Positions 1-6,805 of a stretch of 33,912 nt of DNA are shown here, piece by piece. Each line of letters opens with the position of its first letter. Within the stretch, counting starts at the first letter, position 1. The position numbers were made by a program, and so were the translations under genes. This stretch comes from Chloroflexota bacterium (lineage in GTDB: Bacteria > Chloroflexota > Limnocylindria > Limnocylindrales > CSP1-4). The notes under the pieces are model-generated. The model ran no database searches and had not been told where the DNA came from. It was given only the letters and a program-made list of their open reading frames with translations. The stretch is taken from positions 1-33,912 of the forward strand of contig JAKAHU010000004.1 of assembly GCA_021825385.1 (NCBI GenBank), written 5' to 3'.

Positions 1-301
1 CCCGCAGCACCCCGCCCCGGCGGCCCCTCGCCTCCTCGGGCGAGCCCAGCCGCTCCACGACCGCCATGACGTAGGACAGCCCGTAGGCGGTCCCCACGCG
101 CCGCTGCTGCACCGGGTCCCACTCGTCCAGCTCGGGCAGACCGAGCGACTGGCCCCAGCCCGCGCCCTCGAACGCGAGCGCCAGCGTGAAGATGCCGTGG
201 TCCTCCCGCAGCAGCGAGAGGCGCGAGACGCGCGCCACCTGCGCCTCGTAGACGAAGTCGTCCACCGTCAGCGGGAACGGGGGCACCTCAGTCGGGTCCA
301 T
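1..301 (-). CDS. Partial hypothetical phage protein, C-terminus off the left edge
   Basis: A leftward ORF of about 100 residues begins MDPTEVPPFPLTVDDFVYEA and runs off the window without a stop, so it is absent from the ORF track. The ATG (complement of cat at 299-301) overlaps the end of the XRE gene by 14 nt, typical of this operon. The visible part has a LALAFEGAGWGQSLGLPEL stretch and then RRVGTAYGLSYVMAVVERLG, resembling small uncharacterised proteins of accessory phage regions. I assign no function. It is the last visible gene of the operon driven from the promoter at 2101-2135. Confidence 0.7.
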   Translation of the reverse strand, partial: MDPTEVPPFPLTVDDFVYEAQVARVSRLSLLREDHGIFTLALAFEGAGWGQSLGLPELDEWDPVQQRRVGTAYGLSYVMAVVERLGSPEEARGRRGGVLR

Positions 302-644
302 CGCCGGCCTCCGGCCCGTCTCCGGCCAGCACGCCCATCGGCACGTTCAGCCGCCGGGCGAACGTCCGCAGGGTCGGCAGGCTGGGGAACGACAGCCCCG
401 TCTCGATGGCCGAGACGAACGCCTTGGTCCGCCCCGGCGCGGCGAGCTGGGCCTGCGTCAGCCCGCGGCCCACCCGCACCGCCCGGACGCGCGCCCCCAC
501 GGCGACCCGGTAGGCCGCCTCGTCGGCGTCCTCCGGCACCGGGTCCAGCGCGTCGAGCGGCAGCGCCTCCAGCCGCCGCACCACCTCCGCCAGCGGTGCG
601 ACCTCGCCGCCCGGCAGCACCACCAGTACGGTCCCCGGCGTCAT
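288..644 (-). CDS. XRE-family helix-turn-helix transcriptional regulator
   Basis: 118 residues. An N-terminal segment of about 45 residues with no recognised fold is followed by a Cro/C1-type helix-turn-helix at roughly residues 48-108. It contains the signatures GRGLTQAQLA and FVSAIETGLSFPSLPTLRTFA, typical of XRE DNA-binding domains. The start is the ATG of an ATGA overlap with the upstream gene; the longer track ORF to 995 lies in the wrong frame for that part. It is the only clear repressor-like protein in the window. It is therefore the best candidate to bind the repeated promoter/operator sequences of the left arm, though that link is inference. Autoregulation is plausible because it sits in one of those operons. 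Confidence 0.85.
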   Translation of the reverse strand: MTPGTVLVVLPGGEVAPLAEVVRRLEALPLDALDPVPEDADEAAYRVAVGARVRAVRVGRGLTQAQLAAPGRTKAFVSAIETGLSFPSLPTLRTFARRLNVPMGVLAGDGPEAGDGPD

Positions 645-1060
645 CGCGTCTCCTTCCTCGCTGCTACTCCGGTCAGGGCCTCGACGCGCGCCACGGCCCA
701 GCACGTCCCCCGCATGGCGAACCCGCGGCACCCGCAGGTGAGGTACGGCCGGGCGGGGTCGTCCACGACGGTGACGACGTGCGCCCACGGCCTGCCGCTG
801 CGGCTGGGGTAGACCACGGCCATCGGCAGGGCGGACTCGTCCTTCGCCTTCCTCGGAGCCGGGAACAGGTCGCCGAGCACCCGCGCCCCGGTGGCGGCCG
901 CGAACGCCTCCACCTGCTCGTAGTAGTCGGCCTCCCCGTCGCTCGACCCGTGGCCCAGCTCCGGGTCGAGCACCACCTCGCGGAAGCCCTCGCACTGGCA
1001 GTACGGCCCGTAGCAGCGCCCGTCGTGGACGTCGGCCTCGTGGCCGCAGGCGCAGGTCAC
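641..1060 (-). CDS. Small protein with two Cys-rich (SWIM-like) zinc-binding modules
   Basis: 139 residues. The GTG start lies in a GTGA overlap with the gene upstream, and the stop lies in an ATGA overlap with the XRE gene. The N-terminus has a Cys/His cluster (CACGHEADVHDGRCYGPYCQC) that could bind zinc. The C-terminus reads LTCGCRGFAMRGTCWAVARV, which resembles a SWIM finger (CxC-xn-CxH) with the final His replaced by Trp. The middle (AVVYPSRSGRPWAHVVTVVDD) looks like a beta-rich core. The molecular role is unknown; nucleic-acid or protein binding is the usual role of such fingers. Zinc binding is inferred from residue pattern only. Confidence 0.75.
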   Translation of the reverse strand: MTCACGHEADVHDGRCYGPYCQCEGFREVVLDPELGHGSSDGEADYYEQVEAFAAATGARVLGDLFPAPRKAKDESALPMAVVYPSRSGRPWAHVVTVVDDPARPYLTCGCRGFAMRGTCWAVARVEALTGVAARKETR

Positions 1061-1356
1061 GGCATCGCCCCCTCGGCCGCGTCGAGGATGGCCCTCGCGT
1101 GCGTCAGGTCGTCCGAGCCGAGCTGCAGCAGCACCGCGGCGTCGCCCCGCGCCCACGCGCGGAACACGCCCTCCGCCCACCGCATCGCGCGCACCGACTG
1201 CGCCTGCTGCCGCAGCAGGTCGGAGTCGCCGCCCAGCTCCGCCGCGGCCAGCAGGGACGCCAGCTCGGCGCAGCGGTCGGCCGCGTCCCCCATCACCGCG
1301 ACGACGCGGCGGCGCGACCAGTCGGCGCCCGCGTAGCCGGTCAGCGACTCGCCCAT
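1057..1356 (-). CDS. Hypothetical helical protein
   Basis: 99 residues beginning MGESLTGYAGADWSRRR. The ATG at 1356 was preferred over the longer track ORF because it gives a 16-nt overlap with the upstream gene and removes a low-complexity Arg/Pro extension. The sequence is mostly predicted alpha helix (RCAELASLLAAAELGG, SVRAMRWAEGVFRAWARG). I see no motif. It is translationally coupled to the next gene by a GTGA overlap. Confidence 0.7.
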   Translation of the reverse strand: MGESLTGYAGADWSRRRVVAVMGDAADRCAELASLLAAAELGGDSDLLRQQAQSVRAMRWAEGVFRAWARGDAAVLLQLGSDDLTHARAILDAAEGAMP

Positions 1357-1544
1357 CGCGCCAGCCTCCCCGCCAGCCACGACGCGGCCTCGTCGTCCGG
1401 CAGCACGAAGCGCTCGCAGGGGCACGGCTCGCCGGTCCCGGTCTCCGCGATGCACCACGGGTGCCGGTCGGGGTACGGGCTCGGCCGGTGCTCGCTGCGG
1501 CGGTGGCCGCAGTCGGCGCAGCGGGGGTCCGGCCGCCGGGTCAT
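1341..1544 (-). CDS. Cys/His-rich mini-protein
   Basis: 67 residues. CADCGHRRSEH near the N-terminus and CIAETGTGEPCPCERF in the middle give a CxxC...H...C...CxC arrangement suggestive of a small zinc-binding fold common in actinophage accessory genes. The start is an ATGA overlap with the upstream gene. No function can be assigned. It is one of at least ten Cys-pair mini-proteins in this window. Confidence 0.7.
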   Translation of the reverse strand: MTRRPDPRCADCGHRRSEHRPSPYPDRHPWCIAETGTGEPCPCERFVLPDDEAASWLAGRLARWASR

Positions 1545-1747
1545 GGCATCGCCTCCACGCTCTCATCTCCGGCGTAGACGAAGAACCACCCCAGCGCTTG
1601 CGCGGCAGCATGGCTGTCGTCCCAGCCGATGCAGTAGGGGATCGGGCTCAGCTTGCCCGACTCGTGGTATTCGTAGTGTTTCACGTAGCCCGTCAACTCC
1701 GGATGGGTTCGATGCCGTACCCGCTGGCCCGGTGCGAGCAGCGGCAT
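1541..1747 (-). CDS. Hypothetical 68-aa protein
   Basis: 68 residues beginning MPLLAPGQRVRHRTHPELTG. The ATG at 1747 was chosen because upstream in-frame sequence is Arg-rich and lacks coding character. The protein looks like a small beta-rich domain (an SH3-like barrel is possible: GQRVRHRTHPELTGYVKHYE followed by IGWDDS). About 75 bp separate it from the preceding gene; I see no separate promoter there. Function unknown. Confidence 0.65.
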   Translation of the reverse strand: MPLLAPGQRVRHRTHPELTGYVKHYEYHESGKLSPIPYCIGWDDSHAAAQALGWFFVYAGDESVEAMP

Positions 1748-1821
1748 GACCTCTGGCCCCGGGGGACGTCGGATGCGCTCGTGAACCTCGTGCTCGCGGC
1801 GGCTGTAGGACGCCCGGCGGC

Positions 1822-2073
1822 TCACAGCTCCAGCCCTCCCTCGCGCACTCCGCGCGCCGCGTCCATCAGCGCGTACCACAGCGCATCGGTGGCCTCGGTA
1901 CTGTCGAGTGAGGTCCAGTCGCGCCAGTCGCGCTCGACCCGCGCCTTGATGTCCACGTCGTCGGCCGCCATCTGATACGCGCCGTCGACGACCTTGGCCG
2001 CGCCATCCTCGTCCACCTGCACCTTGAGGGTGAGGGTGGCCGGTACGGTGACGGTGTAGGTTCGCTGGCTCAT
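1822..2073 (-). CDS. Hypothetical 83-aa protein, first gene of operon L1
   Basis: 83 residues beginning MSQRTYTVTVPATLTLKVQVDEDG. The N-terminal half is beta-strand rich and the rest acidic and helical. The start is fixed by a conserved leader (CACCAGCAAGGGGAGAAC) that also precedes other promoter-proximal genes in this window, and by the promoter about 28 bp upstream. The longer ORF to 2208 would start inside the neighbouring gene and run through the promoter. No function recognised. Confidence 0.75.
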   Translation of the reverse strand: MSQRTYTVTVPATLTLKVQVDEDGAAKVVDGAYQMAADDVDIKARVERDWRDWTSLDSTEATDALWYALMDAARGVREGGLEL

Positions 2074-2100
2074 GTGCGTTCTCCCCTTGCTGGTGGGGCC

Positions 2101-2135
2101 AGTCTGCCAGATCATCACGAGAATGTCAATGGGTA
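2101..2135 (-). promoter_or_regulatory. Family promoter P1 driving the leftmost operon
   Basis: On the minus strand TACCCATTGACA carries a perfect TTGACA -35, followed after 17 bp by CAGACT as -10. The same extended TACCCATTGACA box recurs five more times in the window with the same spacing. Transcription would enter the gene at 2073 through a short leader containing CACCAGCAAGGGGAGAAC. The -35 lies over the last codons of the upstream gene (2126-2428). Confidence 0.8.
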
Positions 2136-2428
2136 TCTTCGAACAGCGCCAGCACCTGCCCGCGGTCCACCCGCTCGATCCGGCCGTACCGCAGCTCCTC
2201 GCGAACATACGGCAGGTGCTCGACCTCGGCTCGGAGTTGCGCTAGCTCGTCCGGTGTCTCCCGCTCCGTCTCAGCCATCAGCGCCAGCACCTCGGCCAGC
2301 ACGCTCGCCCGAAGCCGTGCGCGCGAGCGGACGTGCTCGGTCCGGCTATAGTCGCGCGCGTCTCCCTCGGCGTTGGCATGGCGGCGGAACAGCTCGTCCC
2401 GCACGACGGCGAATGCTGAGCGGGTCAC
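2126..2428 (-). CDS. Hypothetical helical/coiled-coil protein
   Basis: 100 residues starting at a GTG that forms a GTGA overlap with the upstream gene. The charged helical sequence (ETPDELAQLRAEVEHLPYVREEL) could form a short coiled coil. Its stop lies inside the -35 box of promoter P1, so it is the last gene of the operon started at P2. No motif or family recognised. Confidence 0.7.
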   Translation of the reverse strand: MTRSAFAVVRDELFRRHANAEGDARDYSRTEHVRSRARLRASVLAEVLALMAETERETPDELAQLRAEVEHLPYVREELRYGRIERVDRGQVLALFEDTH

Positions 2429-3081
2429 GGCTTCGCCTTCGGCGCGTGGCGCCCGACGTGGTGCTCGTACTCGTACTGGTGCGCGAGGTCGTCGCTGTGC
2501 GTGCCGTCCTCGACGCAGGGCATCGTCGTATCGGGGTCGTCACGCTCGGCCTCCGGCTCGGCGAGGGCGCGCACTTGATCGGCGGCGGCATGGATGGAGT
2601 CGAGGCATGGCTCCGTGTCGGGATAGGTGCCATCGAACGGCGGCTCAGTGCGGACTGGGACGAGGCGAGAGCCTCCGCACCAGTCGCAGAAGGTGTCTAA
2701 CCTTGCGGCGATGTGGTTCGCCGCCGCCCGCAGACGTGCCTCGCGCGCCTCGGCGGCACGGATCGGGTTGTCGTCAGGGTGCTGCGTGATCGTCGGCGCG
2801 TACCAGCCGTGCTCGTCTGGCTCGCCCCACTCGAAAGTCAGCAGGTCTCCGAGTCCATTGCGCCCGAAGAACAGGGTCGCCGCATCCTCCGATACCAGGA
2901 CGAGCCGAGTTCCTGCGGGAGGCTCAGCGGCGCGGAGGGCGTCGAGCACCTGCCGGGTATCGCAGGGCCAGAGATGGCCATCTGCCGGACAACGTTTCTC
3001 TTGTGTGCCAGCCCAACAGGTCCAGGTCTCATCCGTCCACGCCCAATCGTGCCGTGCCTCGATGTCGGCGATGCCAATCAC
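2425..3081 (-). CDS. Uncharacterised phage protein with WPCDTRQVLD signature (paralogue of 20353-20700)
   Basis: 218 residues from a GTG at 3081 in a GTGA overlap; an ATG 12 nt upstream (3093) is a possible alternative. The N-terminus IADIEARHDW and the motif WPCDTRQVLDALRAAE are shared with the right-arm gene at 20353-20700. After this motif comes a segment of about 55 residues (rich in hydrophobics, LVLVSEDAATLFFG). The shared sequence then resumes as AAEAREARLRAA and leads into CDWCGG and further Cys residues. The function of this actinophage-type family is unknown. The split motif suggests an insertion here or a deletion in the paralogue. Confidence 0.75.
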   Translation of the reverse strand: MIGIADIEARHDWAWTDETWTCWAGTQEKRCPADGHLWPCDTRQVLDALRAAEPPAGTRLVLVSEDAATLFFGRNGLGDLLTFEWGEPDEHGWYAPTITQHPDDNPIRAAEAREARLRAAANHIAARLDTFCDWCGGSRLVPVRTEPPFDGTYPDTEPCLDSIHAAADQVRALAEPEAERDDPDTTMPCVEDGTHSDDLAHQYEYEHHVGRHAPKAKP

Positions 3082-3524
3082 GATGCCCTCCATCCTTCCC
3101 CGTCGAACTCCACGACCGACCCGCAGTCCTCGCAGCGGCTCACCCACTCGTGCGGTCGCCCGCCCTCGCGCCCGTCCGCCTCATCGCGCGTCTCGACCTG
3201 CGCGTGGTCACAACACTCCGCGCAGATAGCCTGCCCGTCCGCCAGCGGGTCCCCGCACTCGGGGCAGGTCTGCGGGGCGGGGGTCGGGTCCAGCACCTGC
3301 CGCACCTGCGCAAGGACGTAGGCGCTCGGCCCGTCGTCCCGTAGCAGGTCGACCCGGGCGGCATTCGGCCCCAGCGTCCAGACCTCGGCGTGGAGCGGCC
3401 CGCGCGGGGACCGCGCCGAGAGGTTCACGTGCGCCCGCACCGCCGCCGCCTCGGCGCGGATCGTTGCCAGCTCATCGGGCGAGACCAGCCCCCGCGCCCA
3501 CGGGGTCGTGCTGATCGCGTTCAC
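3078..3524 (-). CDS. Double zinc-ribbon protein
   Basis: 148 residues from a GTG start (GTGA overlap with the upstream gene). The first 90 residues form an alpha/beta segment (EVWTLGPNAARVDLLRDDGPS) without a recognised fold. The C-terminal third has two Cys clusters, CPECGDPLADGQAICAECC and CEDCG, resembling tandem zinc ribbons. Zinc ribbons commonly mediate nucleic-acid or protein contacts; the specific role is unknown. Confidence 0.75.
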   Translation of the reverse strand: MNAISTTPWARGLVSPDELATIRAEAAAVRAHVNLSARSPRGPLHAEVWTLGPNAARVDLLRDDGPSAYVLAQVRQVLDPTPAPQTCPECGDPLADGQAICAECCDHAQVETRDEADGREGGRPHEWVSRCEDCGSVVEFDGEGWRAS

Positions 3525-3748
3525 CGCGCGGCCTCCAGCGACCGGATCGTGTCCTCGACGTACTCGATGGCGCGGCGGGTGCCGGTCGCCTGCACGAGCA
3601 GCTGCCCGTCGCGGTAGGGCCGGACGGTGCAGGAGCCGCCGCCGATGCGGCGGAACGTCGCCGACCAGTCGAAGCAGGCCTGACGGCGGTGGACGAACCC
3701 GCGGGCGACGTACTCGGCCGCCTGCTCGGGGGTGAGGACCCAGTGCAT
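3521..3748 (-). CDS. Hypothetical 75-aa protein, first gene of operon L2
   Basis: 75 residues beginning MHWVLTPEQAAEYVARGF. The start was set by the conserved leader (CACCAGCAAGGGAGAACG) directly upstream and the promoter P2 beyond it; the longer ORF to 3787 would begin between the -10 box and the leader. The protein looks like a compact alpha/beta domain with a single Cys pair. No function recognised. Confidence 0.75.
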   Translation of the reverse strand: MHWVLTPEQAAEYVARGFVHRRQACFDWSATFRRIGGGSCTVRPYRDGQLLVQATGTRRAIEYVEDTIRSLEAAR

Positions 3749-3775
3749 CTCGCGTTCTCCCTTGCTGGTGAGGCC

Positions 3776-3810
3776 AGAGTACCCCATTCGCGCGAGTCTG
3801 TCAATGGGTA
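3776..3810 (-). promoter_or_regulatory. Family promoter P2
   Basis: Minus-strand TACCCATTGACA, 17-bp spacer starting GACTCGC, then TACTCT as -10. This is one of the best matches to a sigma70 promoter in the window. It feeds the operon 3748 down to 2126 through the leader CACCAGCAAGGGAGAACG. The -35 lies just downstream of the stop of the Pol X gene, so P2 separates two transcription units. Confidence 0.85.
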
Positions 3811-3818
3811 AGGTGCCG

Positions 3819-4436
3819 TCACGGCGAGCCCGCCATCATCAGCTTCACGCGCTCCGGGGCGCGCTCCTCCGGCTCCAGCCACGGCATCCCGACCGCCGCG
3901 AGGAACGTCCGCTCGTCGGGGCAGGGGACGTACTGCCCGTGGGCATACAGCCGCCCGCCCTGCACCCGCCGCCCCCACGCCCGGCAGCGCGTCACCAGCT
4001 CACGCGAGAAGTCGGCCGGGCCGGTGCGGATGGTGAGGATCACGCCGAAGTCGCTGCGGCTCGGGTCCACGACGAACAGGTCGACCGGCAGCCCCCGGAA
4101 GGTGAGCGCCTTGTAGGCCGGGCCGTCGCGCGTCTGCAGCTCCTCGGAGCCGTCGGCGCGGTGGAGCATCACCGGGCGAGCGGAGAGGACCCCGCTCTCC
4201 CGCAGTACGTCCACCCGCTCGGCGAGCACGTCCACCCGTACCGCGTCGCCCCACAGGCCGCTGGCCTCCTCGCGGTAGCGCGCCTCGGCCACCAGCTCGA
4301 TGTCGGACACGAGCGCCTTCCGCCGCCGCAGGCTGCCCGCGATCACGACCCGCTCGCAGTCGGGGGCCAGCAGGTCCCGCAGCTGCTCCGCTACGGGCAG
4401 CGCCTCGGCGTAGGGGATCGGATCGCCGCTGCTCAC
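3819..4436 (-). CDS. DNA polymerase X / Pol beta-like nucleotidyltransferase
   Basis: 205 residues, GTG start in a GTGA overlap. The Pol-beta superfamily palm signature is present: AGSLRRRKALVSDIELV (residues 33-49) gives the GS motif and two acidic metal ligands (D45, E47). VDLFVVDP supplies the third carboxylate (D119). FGVILTIRTGPADFSREL and a final FLAAVGMPWLEPEER match the palm/thumb of family X polymerases. The N-terminal 8-kDa lyase domain and the C-terminal PHP domain of bacterial PolX are missing, so this is a minimal catalytic core. Likely roles are gap filling or terminal transfer during phage DNA repair or processing. The exact reaction is inference. Confidence 0.8.
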   Translation of the reverse strand: MSSGDPIPYAEALPVAEQLRDLLAPDCERVVIAGSLRRRKALVSDIELVAEARYREEASGLWGDAVRVDVLAERVDVLRESGVLSARPVMLHRADGSEELQTRDGPAYKALTFRGLPVDLFVVDPSRSDFGVILTIRTGPADFSRELVTRCRAWGRRVQGGRLYAHGQYVPCPDERTFLAAVGMPWLEPEERAPERVKLMMAGSP

Positions 4437-4609
4437 GGACGGCCCTTGCTGATTGCCACGCGGAACGGCAACCGGCGGCCCTTCCGTCCCGTGCCGTCGC
4501 AGGGCTGCACGCGCCAGCAGGAACACCCGACCTCGAAGCGACACGGATGCTGCCGGTCGGCGGCCCGTCCACACACGCCGCACGCGCGCTCGATCGGCTC
4601 CGGGTTCAT
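4433..4609 (-). CDS. Cys-rich mini-protein
   Basis: 58 residues: MNPEPIERACGVCGRAADRQ followed by HPCRF, GCSCW and QPCDGTGRKG, giving six Cys and one His in about 40 residues. That spacing would fit one or two zinc sites. It is coupled at both ends by 4-nt overlaps between a methyltransferase upstream and the Pol X-like gene downstream, so a DNA-associated accessory role is possible but unproven. Confidence 0.7.
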   Translation of the reverse strand: MNPEPIERACGVCGRAADRQHPCRFEVGCSCWRVQPCDGTGRKGRRLPFRVAISKGRP

Positions 4610-5238
4610 GGCTGCCTCCGGTAGATCGTCAGGTGGTCGTGGACGCCGCTCCACCGCGGCAGGTCGACGTCGCGCTCGGCCCGCCAGTCCCGCTCCAGCG
4701 CCGCGTGGAACGCCCGGTCCCCGGTGCAGCCGCCGGCGTCTTCCCCGACGTACGCGAGGCGTCGGCCCCCGGCCCGGTCGTAGGCCCGCAGGGCTCGCGC
4801 GGCCATGCCGGAGGCGTACGGCGGCCAGCACAGGAACAGCGTCCGGTCGGGGTAGCGACCGGCGCGTTCCGGGCCGCCCCGCAGGATCCGGGTCCACGGC
4901 TCCCCGTCGCCGGGACGCCACCAGCCGGAGTCGGCGTAGCGCGGGGGGTAGGTGTCGAACGCCAGCACGTCGGCCCCTGCCTCGCGGAGCAGGTGCGCCC
5001 AGTAGCCGCGTCCCGCGCCGATCTCGACGAGCGGCGAGAGGGCGGCCACCGCGGCCACGGCCTCGTCGGTGGGGATGGCGAACGCGTAGCGCCGGATCAG
5101 GTCCCAGCGGTAGTCGACGCGATCCCCCTTGCTCCACCGCATCGGCGGCAGCGTGTCCCACGACGAGCTGGCGAACCCGCGTCCGAGCAGGCCGTGCGCG
5201 CGCGGCAGGGCGAGGCAGGCGGCAAGGTAGTCGTTCAC
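4606..5238 (-). CDS. Class I SAM-dependent methyltransferase-like protein
   Basis: 210 residues from a GTG start. Motif I of class I methyltransferases is clear: LVEIGAGRGYWAHLLREAGADVLAFD (residues 70-95), with the Asp at the end of beta-2 for the SAM ribose. Further on come LFLCWPPYASGMA and YVGEDAGGCTGDRAFHAAL. There is no canonical DNA methylase (D/N/S)PPY in the usual context, although CWPPY could occupy the motif IV position. A nucleic acid or small-molecule substrate cannot be decided. It overlaps the Cys-rich gene by ATGA. Confidence 0.8.
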   Translation of the reverse strand: MNDYLAACLALPRAHGLLGRGFASSSWDTLPPMRWSKGDRVDYRWDLIRRYAFAIPTDEAVAAVAALSPLVEIGAGRGYWAHLLREAGADVLAFDTYPPRYADSGWWRPGDGEPWTRILRGGPERAGRYPDRTLFLCWPPYASGMAARALRAYDRAGGRRLAYVGEDAGGCTGDRAFHAALERDWRAERDVDLPRWSGVHDHLTIYRRQP

Positions 5239-5738
5239 GGGTCGACCCTCACCAGCAGCCGCCCGTGCGTCAGGCAGGTGCCGTGGACCCAGCGCGGGCT
5301 GACGGTCACCTCCACCCGGCTCAGGTCGGCGCCGCACGTGGGGCAGCGCACGCGCCGGGCCGGGGTCGGCCACTCGGGCGGCTTGCGGCCGACGATCAGG
5401 CTTCGCCACACGCGCTGCGGGCGCATGTGGTTGTGCGTCGCCGGACGCTCGGTGGTGCGCGTCTCCGGCGCCCACTCAATCATGCCGCCCCGGCTCGCCC
5501 GCCCGACCGCTCCCGACATGGCGCGGTGCTCCGCGGGGTCGGGGACGCCGTGCTCGTGCAGCAGCCGCCACACGTCGTCGGTGGTGAACTCCTCCCGCTC
5601 GCAGGCGAGCACCTGCACCGCCAGCCTCGCGAACACCAGCCAGTCGGCCGCGTGTATCTCGGCCCGGACGATGGCGTCGTCGCGTGCCTGCCGCTCGCTC
5701 ACGACATGCTCCCTGCCGGACGGGTCGTCTCGGTTCAT
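5235..5738 (-). CDS. Hypothetical protein with C-terminal zinc ribbon
   Basis: 167 residues, ATG in an ATGA overlap. A helical N-terminal half contains a possible winged-helix-like stretch (FTTDDVWRLLHEHGVPDPAEHRAMSG, then MIEWAP), as in phage replication-initiator or Cas4-neighbour-type small proteins. A CPTCGADLSRVEVTVSP zinc ribbon half-site follows near the C-terminus, with CLTHG after it. DNA binding is plausible. I do not recognise a named family. Confidence 0.7.
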   Translation of the reverse strand: MNRDDPSGREHVVSERQARDDAIVRAEIHAADWLVFARLAVQVLACEREEFTTDDVWRLLHEHGVPDPAEHRAMSGAVGRASRGGMIEWAPETRTTERPATHNHMRPQRVWRSLIVGRKPPEWPTPARRVRCPTCGADLSRVEVTVSPRWVHGTCLTHGRLLVRVDP

Positions 5739-6058
5739 CGCTCGTCGCCCCTCGCAAGGTCGCTCTGCTCGTAGTCGTGGACCTCGCCGGTCTGCCGGTC
5801 GAGCACGTACCAGTGCGTTCCGTCGCTGCCAGCGTCGCGGGTGAGCTGGAGCGCCCAGTAGGCTGCCTCACGCGCGTCTGCCATGCCGAACTCCGGGTTG
5901 CCCGAGTCGGACCCCGTGGCCGGGTAGCTGGCCGCCAGCATGACGACGTAGCGGTCCTCGGAGACGACGTAGAGCGACGTCTCGGTGCTGAGGTGCTGGA
6001 TACCACTCGCGGCATCCGACCGCGGCTCCTGAACGGCGCTTCCGGCCTCAGAGGACAT
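5735..6058 (-). CDS. Hypothetical 107-aa protein
   Basis: 107 residues beginning MSSEAGSAVQEPRSD. The start at 6058 overlaps the upstream gene by 11 nt; earlier in-frame codons are Ser/Thr/Arg low-complexity and were rejected. The body (SLYVVSEDRYVVMLAASYPATG, then WALQLTRD and HWYVLDRQTGEVHDYEQ) reads as a small mixed alpha/beta domain. No family recognised. Confidence 0.65.
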   Translation of the reverse strand: MSSEAGSAVQEPRSDAASGIQHLSTETSLYVVSEDRYVVMLAASYPATGSDSGNPEFGMADAREAAYWALQLTRDAGSDGTHWYVLDRQTGEVHDYEQSDLARGDER

Positions 6059-6296
6059 CGCAGTAGTCGTAGCTCTCGTTGTCCCGCTCATGACGATCCT
6101 CCCATCGCTCCGGGCGCTCGCCGTAGACCCGCTCGCGCAGCGTCGTAGTCCGCATGCAGGCCGGGCAGAATGTCTCGCTGACGAAATACCAGTACCGACG
6201 CTCTCCTGCGGCATAGGCTGCCGCCGACTGGTCGTGGCGACGGCGAGCCGCCTCGATGTCGGCCAGCAGGGCGTTCCACCTCGCCTCGGCGCTCAC
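6048..6296 (-). CDS. Hypothetical 82-aa protein with CPAC motif
   Basis: 82 residues from a GTG in a GTGA overlap: helical N-terminus (ARWNALLADIEAARRRHDQ), an aromatic YWYFVSETFCPACMRTTTL segment and an acidic Tyr-rich tail. One CxxC could be redox-active or half of a zinc site. Function unknown. Confidence 0.7.
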   Translation of the reverse strand: MSAEARWNALLADIEAARRRHDQSAAAYAAGERRYWYFVSETFCPACMRTTTLRERVYGERPERWEDRHERDNESYDYCDVL

Positions 6297-6805
6297 GGCT
6301 GGTACTCCGGTTCCACGGCCTCGACCGCGGCGCGGTCGCCGTACCTCGCCTGCCACGAGTTGGAGTGCGTCACGTAGCGGAACGAGCGGCCGTACTTGGG
6401 GTCCGTGCGGTGGACGGCACACACCGCGATCCGGCCGTCCCCCGCGGAGTCACGCTCGATGCGCCGCACGTAGCGCGCCTTCCCGTTACAGCGGTGATGG
6501 CCGAAGCCGGTCGCGTCGATGACGCCGATCTGACACTGGCCGATCCCTCCGCCGTAGGGGATTGCCGCGGCCTGCTCCGCAGCCTTGCGCGCCGCCTGCC
6601 GCCGCTCCTCGTGGACGGCGGCCTCGCGGCTCTGGCGCTCGTACGGGCGGTAGTCCGCCCGGGGGCAGATCACGAAGTCGTACTCGCGGAGGATGCCCAG
6701 CGCGCCGGGGTACTCCGCCAGCAGTCGCTCGCGCACGTCCTCGATGGCGTTGCGGTCGCGCTGGCAGATCTCACCGAGGGTCAGTAGCTCACCGGTGGCG
6801 TTCAT
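6293..6805 (-). CDS. Hypothetical 170-aa protein
   Basis: 170 residues from an ATG in an ATGA overlap. A helical N-terminal half (LGEICQRDRNAIEDVRERLLAEYPG) and a charged linker (ERQSREAAVHEERRQAARKAAEQ) precede a compact C-terminal half with GQCQIGVIDATGFGHHRCNG and VCAVHR. The C...HH..C...C..H residues could bind a metal. I do not recognise the family. Confidence 0.7.
   Translation of the reverse strand: MNATGELLTLGEICQRDRNAIEDVRERLLAEYPGALGILREYDFVICPRADYRPYERQSREAAVHEERRQAARKAAEQAAAIPYGGGIGQCQIGVIDATGFGHHRCNGKARYVRRIERDSAGDGRIAVCAVHRTDPKYGRSFRYVTHSNSWQARYGDRAAVEAVEPEYQP

Noticed and set aside
197-1336. 379-aa plus-strand ORF at the left edge
   Set aside because: Same reason: antisense to the XRE and zinc-protein genes, composition biased, no ribosome site or promoter.
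3732-5774. 680-aa plus-strand ORF opposite the Pol X and methyltransferase genes
   Set aside because: It is Arg/Pro-rich low complexity without motifs and runs antisense to several genes with recognisable domains; long antisense ORFs are expected in GC-rich DNA with few stops.
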